DNA from: Acidobacterium sp.
GTDB lineage: Bacteria > Acidobacteriota > Vicinamibacteria > Vicinamibacterales > UBA2999
Direction: 5' to 3'
Assembly (NCBI GenBank): GCA_002737365.1
Contig: NSIL01000009.1
Coordinates: 1 to 64,000 of the forward strand
Length of the DNA stretch: 64,000 nt
Each line of letters opens with the position of its first letter. The stretch's first letter is position 1. Positions 52,212 through 60,770 of this stretch are shown in pieces. The notes beneath the pieces were generated by a model. That model had not been told where the DNA came from. It made no database searches and saw nothing but the letters and a program-made list of their open reading frames with translations. The position numbers were made by a program, and so were the translations under genes.

Positions 52212-53417
52212 ATGACCAGACCTCAACTGGCTGCGGTTCTCGCCATCCTCTTCTTCGCTTCGCCAGGGTTCGCGCAATCATCGGTCCGCCAGACACAAGA
52301 AGACGACTACACACGCTACGAATTGCTGGGCCCAGACAGCGCGCAGTTTCGAATCTTGTATGAAGTCACTGCGACGACCGCCGGCGCGCCCTACTTCTTC
52401 AATGCCATTCGTCGCGGCAGCGTCGCGACCGATGAGCGCGTCACCGACCTGATGACCGGTCTGCCGCTCAAGTGGGAGGTGGTCAACGGCAAGCAGGCCC
52501 GCGCCGAGGGTCATCCCACCGCCGATCTCGAAACCGAGTGGCTGAAAGTGCACCTCGCCCGGCCGGTGCCGAAGGGCGGCGAAGGACGCGTCCTGATCGA
52601 CAAGACCTACAAGGACGCCAAGAGCTACTTCCGCGACGGCGACACGATTGTTTTCGATCGGTCGCTCGGCATCCGCCGCAACGCCGTCGTGCTGCCGGCC
52701 GGTTATCGCTTGATCAGCTGCAACGTGCCCTCACAGGTGATGGCCACCGACGATGGCCGGGTCATGATCACGTTCATGAACACGAGCGCGGCGGCCGCGC
52801 CGCTCGTGATCCGCGCCAAGCCGGGCCTGGCGCCCTTGACACAGAAGCTGCCGACGACTCGCGGGGCCTCAGCGCCAGTGACGATGGCGTCGCAGGCTGT
52901 GCGGCTGTCGGACCGCGCGCACCAGGATCGAGAGATCGTCTACTTTCCCAACGACCCCGCGACGCATTCGTTCAGCCTCTATCACGACTACACCGAGTCT
53001 CGCCCCGGCGTCGGTCACTACTTCAACGTGGTGCGCGCTGGTAGTTCGGTGTCGAATCCGTCAGCGGTCTTGCTGGACACCGGTGAGGTGCTCAAGGTTG
53101 AGACCCTGAGCGGCGCTGACCTGAAGAAGCGCGGCCTCGATGCCGGGGAGCCGGTCACCGATACGACGCAGATCGTGGTGATCGCAGTCCCGGCCGTGAA
53201 GCAGGGGCAGTCGGTGCGGCTGCGGATTACCGAGACCTACACCGATGCCAATCGCTATCTGCTCGAGGGGGATGAACTAGTCTGGGACCGGGCGTTCGGT
53301 CGACCCCGGAATGCCGTGGTGCTGCCCGCCGGGTCAAGGAGTAGGCTGGGACTGCCAGCCTACGTGAGCATCTGCAGCAGCAGTGCCTTCTGCGAGTGTA
53401 ACCGGTTCTCGGCCTGA
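52212..53417 (+). pseudogene. secreted two-repeat protein, 3'-truncated into argF
   Basis: 401 codons from ATG 52212, with a signal peptide ending at GFAQS. The protein has two copies of a beta-rich unit: copy 1 ends FDRSLGIRRNAVVLPAGYRL and goes on for another ~60 residues; copy 2 reads WDRAFGRPRNAVVLPAG and then switches to SRSRLGLPAYVSIC, which is only the complement of the argF hairpin and 3' end. So the last ~60-70 residues were lost at about 53337. Family not recognised. The frame overlaps argF by 58 bases. Confidence 0.6.
53341..53363. terminator. hairpin at the end of the arginine operon
   Basis: GTAGGCTGG-GACTG-CCAGCCTAC is a perfect 9-bp stem with a 5-base loop; the argF stop (53360-53362) lies in its arm. 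It probably ends or protects the arg transcript; no T run is visible. Confidence 0.55.
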
Positions 53418-54283
53418 TCAAACACCATCGAAATCGGCGACTCGATCACTTCGTCCGTCACTTCCTCCCCGCGATGAGCGGGGAGGCAGTGCATGAACAG
53501 CGCGTCGGGTTTCGCCAGCGCCATCAGGGCTTCGTTGACCTGGTAGCGCTGGAACAGCTTCTTCCGATCGGCGTACTCGACTTCCTGGCCCATCGAGGTC
53601 CAGACGTCGGTGTAGACCGCGTCGACATCGCGCACCGCCGCCTTGGGATCGGTAAACTCCGTCAGGCCGGCGCCCTTCTGTGACACCGCGGCTGCCTGAT
53701 CGACGACCTCGTCAGGTAACTCAAAGCCCTTGGGCGTCGCCACGTGCACGGCGATCCCCAGCATCATCGCCACATGCACGAGCGAGGTACAGACGTTGTT
53801 GCCGTCGCCAACGAACGCAATGCGGCGGCCTTCAAACGAACGCCACTTTTCCGACAGCGTCTGCACGTCGGCCAGGGCCTGGCACGGATGCTCTTCATTG
53901 CTGAGGGCGTTGATGACGTGCAGCTTGGGCGTGATTTCTGCGATCTGCGATAGTCGCTCCTGCGCGAACGTGCGAATGACGACGGCGTCGACCCAGCGCT
54001 CGAGGTTGCGGGTCACGTCCTGGATCGGTTCGCGATCGGCGCGCATCACGTCGGCGGGAATTTCGACGATGTCGCCACCGAGCTCGCGGACACCGATGGT
54101 CATGGTGACGCGGGTGCGCAGCGATGGTTTCTCGAACAGCAAGCCGACGTTCTTGCCGTTGAGGGCGTTCCAGGTCGGCGCCTTCATGCCCTTGACGCGC
54201 TCTCGCTTCAGTTTGGCGGCGAGCTCAAGCACTTTGCCGAGGCGGTCGGGATCGAGGTCGAGGATGGAAAGAAAATTCTGCAC
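53360..54283 (-). CDS. argF: ornithine carbamoyltransferase
   Basis: 307 residues. Carbamoyl-phosphate loop EKPSLRTR (54-58 SLRTR, instead of the common STRTR), HPCQALAD (132-139), the ornithine-binding DVWTSMG (226-232) and FMHCLPAHRGEEV (263-275). It makes citrulline from ornithine. The DVWTSMG and HCLPAHRG motifs indicate ornithine rather than N-acetylornithine as substrate. Last gene of the minus-strand arg operon, 3 bases after argJ. Confidence 0.94.
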   Translation of the reverse strand: MQNFLSILDLDPDRLGKVLELAAKLKRERVKGMKAPTWNALNGKNVGLLFEKPSLRTRVTMTIGVRELGGDIVEIPADVMRADREPIQDVTRNLERWVDAVVIRTFAQERLSQIAEITPKLHVINALSNEEHPCQALADVQTLSEKWRSFEGRRIAFVGDGNNVCTSLVHVAMMLGIAVHVATPKGFELPDEVVDQAAAVSQKGAGLTEFTDPKAAVRDVDAVYTDVWTSMGQEVEYADRKKLFQRYQVNEALMALAKPDALFMHCLPAHRGEEVTDEVIESPISMVFDQAENRLHSQKALLLQMLT

Positions 54284-54286
54284 GGG

Positions 54287-55498
54287 TCAGGTCCGATACT
54301 CGGCGTTGATCTTCACGTACTCGGCCGACAGGTCGCAGGTCCACACGGTGGCGGTATGCGCTCCGCCGGTGCCGAGGTTGACCTCGATCGCGAGGTCCTT
54401 GCCCATCAGGTAATCGGCCGCCTGTGGCGCCAGTTCGTCGAACGGGCGGCCGTTCTCGAAGAGTACCAGCGAGCCGATCTGCACCCGCGCACCGTCGAGC
54501 ACGAACGCGGCGCCGGAGCGGCCGGCCGCCGCCACCAGTCGGCCCCAGTTCGGGTCGCCGCCGTGGACGGCCGTCTTGACGAGTGGCGAGTTGGCAATTG
54601 CGCGCGCGGCCATCCAGGCATCGGCGTCGGTTGCCGCCCCAGTCGTGGTGATGGCAATCAACTTGGTCGCGCCTTCGCCGCCGCGGACTACACCGAGCGC
54701 GAGTTCATGGGCCACGGTCCGAAACGCTTCGAACAGGTCGGCGTAGAGGTTCTCGGTGATCTCGACGCCGCTCATGCCGTTGGCGAGAGCCAGCACGCAG
54801 TCGTTGGTCGAGGGCTCGCCGTCGACCGTGATCGCATTAAAGGTGAACCGGCACGCGTCCGAGAGCGCGCGCGACAGCATCACGGGATCCACCGTCGCGT
54901 CCGTCGTCAGGTAGCCCAGCATCGTCGCCATGCGCGGCTCGATCATGCCCGAGCCCTTGGCCATGCCGCCGACGCGAAATGAGCCGATGGCGGTGCGCAC
55001 TTCGACCGCGTATTCCTTTGGGAACGGGTCGGTGGTCATGATGCCGCGAGCGGCCGCCGCGCCGCCCTCGGCACTGAGCGACGCGGCGGCTTGCGGTATG
55101 CCGGTGCGCAGCTTGTCCATCTTCAAGTTGACGCCGATCACGCCCGTGGAGCCGACCAGCACCTGCTGCACATCGCAGCCGACGGCCGTGGCCGTCAGGG
55201 CCGCCATTTCACGCGCATCGGCCATGCCTTGCGGCCCGGTGCAGGCGTTGGCGCAACCGCTGTTGGTGACCATGGCACGGGCCCGGCCACCGGTGGCGGC
55301 GAGGTGTTCCTCGCACACGAGCAGCGGCGCCGCCTTGGCGAGGTTGAGCGTGAACACACCAGCGGCCTGCGCGGGCGCGTCGCTGACGACCAATGACAGG
55401 TCGGGCTTGCCGCTGGCCTTGATGCCGCAGTGCAGGCCGGTGGCGCGAAAGCCGGCCGGCGCGGTGATGCCGCCCTCGATCGGATAGATCTCAGCCAC
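54287..55498 (-). CDS. argJ: bifunctional glutamate N-acetyltransferase / amino-acid acetyltransferase
   Basis: 403 residues. Autocleavage site KGSGMIEPRMATMLG with the nucleophile Thr192 starting the beta chain; NSGCANACTGPQG, VGSTGVIGVNLKMDKL, DGEPSTNDC and the C-terminal DLSAEYVKINAEYRT are all conserved. It recycles the acetyl group from N-acetylornithine to glutamate. Overlaps the NAGS-like gene upstream by 8 bases. Confidence 0.95.
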   Translation of the reverse strand: MAEIYPIEGGITAPAGFRATGLHCGIKASGKPDLSLVVSDAPAQAAGVFTLNLAKAAPLLVCEEHLAATGGRARAMVTNSGCANACTGPQGMADAREMAALTATAVGCDVQQVLVGSTGVIGVNLKMDKLRTGIPQAAASLSAEGGAAAARGIMTTDPFPKEYAVEVRTAIGSFRVGGMAKGSGMIEPRMATMLGYLTTDATVDPVMLSRALSDACRFTFNAITVDGEPSTNDCVLALANGMSGVEITENLYADLFEAFRTVAHELALGVVRGGEGATKLIAITTTGAATDADAWMAARAIANSPLVKTAVHGGDPNWGRLVAAAGRSGAAFVLDGARVQIGSLVLFENGRPFDELAPQAADYLMGKDLAIEVNLGTGGAHTATVWTCDLSAEYVKINAEYRT

Positions 55499-56117
55499 GG
55501 TGACTCCCGACGGCCGCGCCCTGGCTGGTGCCGGTCAGGGCATGGGCCCGCTCAAGGTCCAGGACAATAGCGTACTGCCCGCAGTTGCGGAACAGTGGGC
55601 ACGCATGGCAATCGTGCGCAATCTTCTCAGGTACCCAGGTGTGCGGAACGATCGCGAATCCCATCCGCACGAAGAACCGGGCGTCGTGGGCAAACGCACA
55701 GAGACGCGCGAACCCTTCGCGGCGGGCGCGGCGGCCGAGTTCCTCGACCATGCGATGACCGAGACCTGACTGGCGGGCGTCGTGACTGACCACGAGCGAC
55801 CGTATCTCGGCGACGGCCTTCGACAGCGGCGCCAACTCGGCACAGCCGACGATACGGTCGACCTGATCGCTCTGAGCGACGCTCGTGTCGCTCTGAGCGA
55901 CGCTCTTGTCGCTCTGAATCGCGACCACGAAACGGTGCGCGTGGTCGGCGAGTTCGCCCAGTGAACGTGGCAGCAGGCGGCCTTCTTCAAGGTGTGCCGC
56001 AATCAGGGCGTGCAGGGCCGGCGCGTCGCCGGCGATGGCCACGCGCAAGGTGGTGGCCGGCTTGGCCGGCCCCGACCGGCGCCGCTTGCCCGGTCCGTTG
56101 TCCACGACTACTCGCAT
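55491..56117 (-). CDS. GNAT-type N-acetylglutamate synthase-like protein
   Basis: 208 residues from ATG 56117. The acetyl-CoA loop is in SLVVSHDARQSGLGHRMVEE (R/QxxGxG/A type), followed by LCAFAHDARFFVRMGFAIVP and VPEKIAHDCHACPLFRNCGQ, the Cys-rich end of the short ArgA/NAGS family. N-terminal ~25 residues are basic. It adds the first acetyl group of the pathway; with ArgJ doing the recycling this is anaplerotic. A 7-residue tandem repeat (SDxSVAQ) is inserted in the fold near residue 75. Confidence 0.8.
   Translation of the reverse strand: MRVVVDNGPGKRRRSGPAKPATTLRVAIAGDAPALHALIAAHLEEGRLLPRSLGELADHAHRFVVAIQSDKSVAQSDTSVAQSDQVDRIVGCAELAPLSKAVAEIRSLVVSHDARQSGLGHRMVEELGRRARREGFARLCAFAHDARFFVRMGFAIVPHTWVPEKIAHDCHACPLFRNCGQYAIVLDLERAHALTGTSQGAAVGSHRG
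55869..55920. repeat. 21-bp tandem repeat inside the NAGS-like gene
   Basis: Two full copies (55869-55889, 55890-55910, one base different) and a partial third. GCTCTGAGCGACGCTC is the core. It keeps the frame and adds SDxSVAQ units to a surface loop. Confidence 0.85.
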
Positions 56118-56119
56118 CG

Positions 56120-57343
56120 TCACGCTCTCATCTCGACCGTCGATCCCTCGACCTTGACCGACGCCAACGCACCATCGAGCACGCCGATGGCTTCTTCCAG
56201 TTCTGTCTTCGTCACCGTGAGTGGCGGCAGCATGCGGACCACGCGCTCGGCGGTCCGGTTCACCAGCAGGCCCGCCTTGAGGGCGGCGTCGACGACCGGC
56301 TGGGCGTCGACGGCCAACTCGAGGCCGCGCATCAGGCCGGCGCCGCGCACGGAGGTGATCACCGGGTGCTGGCGCTGCAAGTCCTGCAGGCGCTGTTCGA
56401 ACAGCGTGCCCATTTCGGCGATGTGCGGTTTCAGCGCTTCGAGCTGTGCCAGCACATAGAGAGCGGCCCGTGTCGACAACAGGTTGCCGCCATAGGTGGT
56501 GCCGTGGTCGCCGGCGAAAATCTGCGTCGCGACGTGTTCGCCGACGAGCGCTGCGCCGATCGGAATACCTGATCCGATGGCCTTGCCGACGGTCACCAGG
56601 TCGGGCGTCCAGCCGAACGACTGGTAGTGAAACGAGTGGCCGGTGCGGCCGAGGCCACACTGGACTTCGTCGGCGATCAGCAGCGTGCCGGTCGTCTTGG
56701 TCACCCGAGCGATGGCGGCCGCGAACTCTGGCGACAGCGCACGCACGCCGCCTTCGCCCTGGATCGGTTCCGCGATGAGGGCAGCGGTTGATTGGGTGAC
56801 CGCGGCTTCGAGGCCGGCGATGTCGTCGGGCGCGACGAACGTGACGCCGGGAATCAGCGGACCGAACGGATCGCGATAGTGCGCGTTGGCAGTGACCGAC
56901 AGCGCGCCCATGGTCCGGCCCGAGAACCCGTGCTCGAGGGCGACATAGGCCGTGCGGTTCGTGACGCCCTGCGAATACCAGAAGCGACGCGCGAACTTGA
57001 GGCACGCTTCCACGGCTTCGGTGCCGCTGTTGCAGAAGAACGCGCGCTGTAATCCCGACAGGGCCGACAGGCGCGCGGCCAACTGGCCCTGCAGCGGGTG
57101 GTAGTAGAGATTCGAGGTGTGCACCAGCGTCCTGGCCTGGTCGGCGATTACCGCGGCCAGGCCGGGGTGCGCATGACCGAGCACCGCCACGCCGATCCCC
57201 GAAATGAAATCGAGGTAAGCGCGGCCGTCAGCATCGAACAGGCGAGTGCCCTCGCCGCGCACGAACACCACGGGCTGCCGCTTGTAGGTTTGGAGTACGT
57301 GTTGCGCTTCAAGCGCAGTCACGGTTTCGGTCGTCATCGTCAC
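56120..57343 (-). CDS. argD: acetylornithine aminotransferase
   Basis: 407 residues. PLP lysine Lys254 in VTVGKAIGSGIP, Asp225 in LIADEVQCGLGRTG, NSGTEAVEACLKFAR and HTSNLYY are conserved. It converts N-acetylglutamate semialdehyde to N-acetylornithine. Stop lies 2 bases before the NAGS-like start; ATG overlaps the argB stop. Confidence 0.95.
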   Translation of the reverse strand: MTMTTETVTALEAQHVLQTYKRQPVVFVRGEGTRLFDADGRAYLDFISGIGVAVLGHAHPGLAAVIADQARTLVHTSNLYYHPLQGQLAARLSALSGLQRAFFCNSGTEAVEACLKFARRFWYSQGVTNRTAYVALEHGFSGRTMGALSVTANAHYRDPFGPLIPGVTFVAPDDIAGLEAAVTQSTAALIAEPIQGEGGVRALSPEFAAAIARVTKTTGTLLIADEVQCGLGRTGHSFHYQSFGWTPDLVTVGKAIGSGIPIGAALVGEHVATQIFAGDHGTTYGGNLLSTRAALYVLAQLEALKPHIAEMGTLFEQRLQDLQRQHPVITSVRGAGLMRGLELAVDAQPVVDAALKAGLLVNRTAERVVRMLPPLTVTKTELEEAIGVLDGALASVKVEGSTVEMRA

Positions 57344-58155
57344 GGCTTCTTCACAACCTTCGAGGTGGCAGTGGTCTTCTGCAACCCAACCGCCTGGGCA
57401 ATCCGCCTGGCATCACGCCCGTCAATAATCACGACGCTGCTGGCACCGGCCAGCGCGGCCTCGCCCGCGGTGAGCTTGGCTACCATCCCCGCGTTCGCGG
57501 TCCCCGAGGTCACGAGCTTCGCGATGTGCGTCTTGTTGAGGCGCGGAATCGTCTGTCCGCGCTTGTCGAGGACGCCGGCAGTCGCGCCGGCCATCACCAG
57601 GCGCTTGGCCTTGATCCGCGATGCCAGGCTGCCGGCCAGTGTGTCGGCGTTGACGTTGAACAGTTGCCCGTCCTTCGAGGCACTGACGCAGGCAATCACC
57701 GGCACGTAGCCGGCACGGCACAGCAGTGTCAGCAGCTCGGGAGGCACCGCGGTCGTCACCGGCGTGCCGACCATGCCCAGGTCAACGGTGTCGCCACTCG
57801 TCGCCTTGTGTGGCGCGGCCTTCTTGACGGGCGCGACGCCGGCATCCGCGCCGGTCAGGCCGACCGCGCGGCCACCCGCCGCATTAATGGCGGCGACAAA
57901 ACGCGTGTTGATCGACCCGGCCAGCACCGAGACGACGATCTCGAGTGTTTCCGGATCGGTCACGCGCAGGCCATCGACCTGCCGCTTCGGGATGCCGACC
58001 TGCGCGAGCGCGGCATCGATCTCACGGCCACCGCCGTGCACGACGATCAACGGCCGCTGCTTCGACGCCAGCTTGATCACCTTGGCGATGGCCGCCAGTC
58101 GATCCGGGCTCTCGAGCAATTCGCCACCGAGCTTCAACACGACCGCGCGCTTCAT
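57340..58155 (-). CDS. argB: acetylglutamate kinase
   Basis: 271 residues. VLKLGGELLES, VVHGGGREIDA, the DGLRVTDPETLE strand, NVNADTLAGSLA and GGM-like TANAGMVAKLTAGEAAL are the expected parts. Unlike arginine-inhibited ArgB there is no long N-terminal helix, so arginine feedback is unlikely by that route. The Lys-rich tail (KTTATSKVVKKP) is unusual. Confidence 0.94.
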   Translation of the reverse strand: MKRAVVLKLGGELLESPDRLAAIAKVIKLASKQRPLIVVHGGGREIDAALAQVGIPKRQVDGLRVTDPETLEIVVSVLAGSINTRFVAAINAAGGRAVGLTGADAGVAPVKKAAPHKATSGDTVDLGMVGTPVTTAVPPELLTLLCRAGYVPVIACVSASKDGQLFNVNADTLAGSLASRIKAKRLVMAGATAGVLDKRGQTIPRLNKTHIAKLVTSGTANAGMVAKLTAGEAALAGASSVVIIDGRDARRIAQAVGLQKTTATSKVVKKP

Positions 58156-59174
58156 AGCAAGCCGGCCTTCTGGTCGAAGCCAAACATCACGTTGAAGTTC
58201 TGGATCGCCTGCCCGGCAGCGCCCTTCACCAGGTTGTCGATCACGCTGACCACAAACACCCGACCGGTGGCTTCATCCACCTTCCAGCCGAGGTCACAAA
58301 AGTTGGTGTGGGCTACGTGCTTGATCTCCGGCAGCGCGTCGCCGGTCAGCCGGACAAACGGCGCGGTGGCGTATTCGCGTTCGAAGGCCGCGGTTACGGC
58401 CGCGGCCGTCGTGCCCGGCACGAGCCGGGCATACAGGCTCGCCAGGAGGCCGCGGTCGAGCGGCACCAAGTGCGGCACAAACGTCACCGTGCGCCCCAGC
58501 GCCTGTTCCAGCTCCGGCGTATGCCGGTGGCCAAACGGGTTGTAGGCCGCCACGCTGCCGTGGTTCTCCGAGAAATGCGTGCGATCGGAGGGCGCTTTGC
58601 CCGCACCAGAAATGCCGGACTTCGCGTCGATCACGATCTCGGCGCCGGACAACAGCAAGCCCGCGCGTTGCAGCGGCAACAGGCCGAGCAGCGAAGCGGT
58701 CGGATAGCAGCCGGGGTTCGACAGCAGCCGTGCCGTGCGAATCGTGTCGAACTCAAACTCGGTCAGGCCGTAGGCGATTCCACCGGGCAGCGCCTTGGTC
58801 GCGGGGTACCAACGTGCACGCGATGCTTCGTCCCGCAGCCGGAAGGCGCCCGACAAGTCGATCACGCGCAGTCCGCTGCCCAGCAGCACAGGCGCGAGTT
58901 CGGCCGAGGCGGCTTCAGGCAGCGCGAGAAAGACCGCGTCAGCCTTGCCAGCCAAGGCCGCTGGATCGAGGGGCACGACTGTGCCGTCCCAAATTCGCTT
59001 CAACGCCGGCAGGCTACGCGGGGTGCTAGTCGCTTGCGAACCGGTGGCAGCGGCAATGGTGACCTTGGGATGGCGGGCGAGCAGGCGGATCAGTTCCTGT
59101 CCGGCGAAGCCAGTGGCTCCGGCCACGGCAACCCGAAGGGGCAACTGCTGTTCCGACGAAATATTATGCGACAA
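58152..59174 (-). CDS. argC: N-acetyl-gamma-glutamyl-phosphate reductase
   Basis: 340 residues from TTG 59174. NADP loop VAVAGATGFAGQEL, catalytic Cys156 in LLSNPGCYPTASLL, PLDRGLLASLYARL and the end IDNLVKGAAGQAIQNFNVMF. A TATAAA box lies 6-8 bases before the TTG on the minus strand, so a leaderless start is plausible; a later TTG (about 59138) is possible because the first 12 residues are not conserved. First gene of the minus-strand arg operon. Confidence 0.93.
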   Translation of the reverse strand: MSHNISSEQQLPLRVAVAGATGFAGQELIRLLARHPKVTIAAATGSQATSTPRSLPALKRIWDGTVVPLDPAALAGKADAVFLALPEAASAELAPVLLGSGLRVIDLSGAFRLRDEASRARWYPATKALPGGIAYGLTEFEFDTIRTARLLSNPGCYPTASLLGLLPLQRAGLLLSGAEIVIDAKSGISGAGKAPSDRTHFSENHGSVAAYNPFGHRHTPELEQALGRTVTFVPHLVPLDRGLLASLYARLVPGTTAAAVTAAFEREYATAPFVRLTGDALPEIKHVAHTNFCDLGWKVDEATGRVFVVSVIDNLVKGAAGQAIQNFNVMFGFDQKAGLL

Positions 59175-59175
59175 G

Positions 59176-59268
59176 AGGGATATTTATACACATTTGCAGC
59201 CCCAAAGTCAACAAAAATCAATCCACGCGCTGCATATTCATGTATATTAATTCTTTTAATCACCGCCA
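59176..59268. promoter_or_regulatory. divergent arg control region with ARG-box-like AT-rich sites
   Basis: This 93-base spacer is strikingly AT-rich. GATATTTATACACATTTG (59179-59196) faces argC and GCATATTCATGTATATTAAT (59232-59251) faces argR; both contain TGTATA/TATTCA words like the TGAATA half-sites bound by ArgR. TATATT and TTTAAT could be -10 boxes for argR. Because argR is adjacent, joint control and autoregulation are likely. Confidence 0.55.
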
Positions 59269-59718
59269 ATGAAATCCCAGCGTCTCCTCGCCATCCTGGA
59301 CGTCGTCGAGCACGAGGCCGTACGCAGTCAGGAGCAGCTTCGCCAGCGCCTCGCGGCGCGCGGGTTTGTGGTCACGCAGGCGACCTTGTCGCGCGACATC
59401 AAGGAACTGGGGCTGGTGAAGCGTTCCGCTGACGGCGCTTATCAGCCTTCGTCCATCGAAGGGACGCCGCAGACGACGGCGTTGGGCGCGCTGGGGAAGG
59501 CGCTCTCCGAATACCTGGTCAACATCGAGCCGGTGCAGCAGTTGGTGGTGCTGCGGACGGGCGCCGGGCAGGCGCAGTTGCTCGGCCTGGCGATTGACCG
59601 TTCGCGGTTGCCCGAGGTCGTCGGCACGCTCGCTGGCGACGACACGATTCTGATCATCGCGCGTGATGTCCAGAACGCCCTGGCCGTAGTGAAGAAGCTG
59701 AAGGACCTCGCGAGTTGA
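59269..59718 (+). CDS. argR: arginine repressor
   Basis: 149 residues. N-terminal winged helix (LLAILDVVEHEAVRSQEQLR, VTQATLSRDIKELGLVKR) and C-terminal hexamer domain with the arginine site VLRTGAGQAQLLGLAIDR and AGDDTILIIARD. It senses arginine and binds the divergent spacer. argG starts on its last four bases. Confidence 0.95.
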   Translation: MKSQRLLAILDVVEHEAVRSQEQLRQRLAARGFVVTQATLSRDIKELGLVKRSADGAYQPSSIEGTPQTTALGALGKALSEYLVNIEPVQQLVVLRTGAGQAQLLGLAIDRSRLPEVVGTLAGDDTILIIARDVQNALAVVKKLKDLAS

Positions 59719-60770
59719 AGACACCGATTGTGCTGGCCTATTCAGGAGGGCTGCGGTCCTCGGTCGCCATTCCCTGGTTGACGGACAAGTACGGGACCGA
59801 CGTCGTCGCGCTCACGCTCGGCCTGGGGCAGTCCACGGATCTGCTCGAGATTCGCGATCGCGCGCTGGCTGCCGGTGCCGTGCGGGCGCACGTCATCGAC
59901 GCGCGTGACGAGTATGTCCGCGACTTCGTGTGGCCGTCGCTGCGGGCCGACGCCTTGCCGGATGGTTGTTATCCGCTCGCCACGGCGCTGTCGCGGCCGC
60001 TGATCGCCAAGCAGTTGGTCGACGTCGCGCGCATCGAAGGTGCGGCCCTGGTAGCCCACGCCTCGACCGGCCGCGATCGCGCACGGATGCATCGGCCGGT
60101 GGGCATGCTGGATGGCAGCCTGCAGGTGGTGGCGTGCGCCGACGGCATGCCGCCCTCCCAGGTCGCCGAGTACGCCGATCGCCTGGGCCTGGTCGTGCCC
60201 GTCGAGGGAGCCGATCGCGTCGACGACAACTTGTGGGGTCGCACGGTCGGCCGGGCAGCTGACGATGGGTCGCAAGAAGCGCCGGATTCGTCGTTCGCGT
60301 TCACGCGCGATATGGCCCAGACGCCGGCCAGTCCTGCCGTCGTGGAGTTGTCGTTCGCGCGTGGCACGCCTACCGGCATCAACGGCGTGACCATGACGCC
60401 GGTGGAGCTGGTCGAAAGCCTGGCGATGATTGCCGGCGAGCATGGCATTGGCCGTTTCGACCGCATCAAGAACCGCGCTGATGGCACCCGGTCGCGCGTG
60501 TTGTCTGAAGCACCGGCCGCGGCGGTCTGGCACGATGCCCGCCGCGAGCTCGAGCGGCTCACCGCGTCCGGGCGCCTGAATCGTTTTGCCACGACGGTCG
60601 CGGCAGCCTATGCTGGTGTCATCGTCCGCGGCGAGTGGTTCGAGCGCCTGCGGCAGGGCCTCGATGCCTACGTATGGTCCACTCAGGAGCGCGTGACCGG
60701 CACTGTTCGTGTGAAACTGTTCAAGGGCAGCAGCCGCATTGTTGGGCGAACCCTGAACCCTGAACCCTGA
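59715..60770 (+). CDS. argG: argininosuccinate synthase homologue with altered active site
   Basis: 351 residues from TTG 59715, about 50 shorter than usual. The fold is recognisable: LAYSGG..., YVRDFVWPSLRADAL, YPLATALSRPLIAKQLV, VDDNLWGRTV, INGVTMTPVELVESL and GEHGIGRFD. But the ATP PP-loop SGGLDTS is SGGLRSS (Arg14 for Asp), the HGCTGKGNDQVRF motif is HASTGRDRARMHRP (115-128), and the ENR-type Glu is Lys (RIKNRADG). The C-terminal tetramer tail is replaced by GRTLNPEP, encoded by AACCCTG repeats. It sits in the right operon, yet may be inactive or changed in function. Confidence 0.75.
   Translation: MKTPIVLAYSGGLRSSVAIPWLTDKYGTDVVALTLGLGQSTDLLEIRDRALAAGAVRAHVIDARDEYVRDFVWPSLRADALPDGCYPLATALSRPLIAKQLVDVARIEGAALVAHASTGRDRARMHRPVGMLDGSLQVVACADGMPPSQVAEYADRLGLVVPVEGADRVDDNLWGRTVGRAADDGSQEAPDSSFAFTRDMAQTPASPAVVELSFARGTPTGINGVTMTPVELVESLAMIAGEHGIGRFDRIKNRADGTRSRVLSEAPAAAVWHDARRELERLTASGRLNRFATTVAAAYAGVIVRGEWFERLRQGLDAYVWSTQERVTGTVRVKLFKGSSRIVGRTLNPEP
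60749..60769. repeat. three AACCCTG tandem units at the argG/argH junction
   Basis: AACCCTG x3 exactly, encoding the last argG codons and stop, immediately before the argH ATG (60770). Confidence 0.85.
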
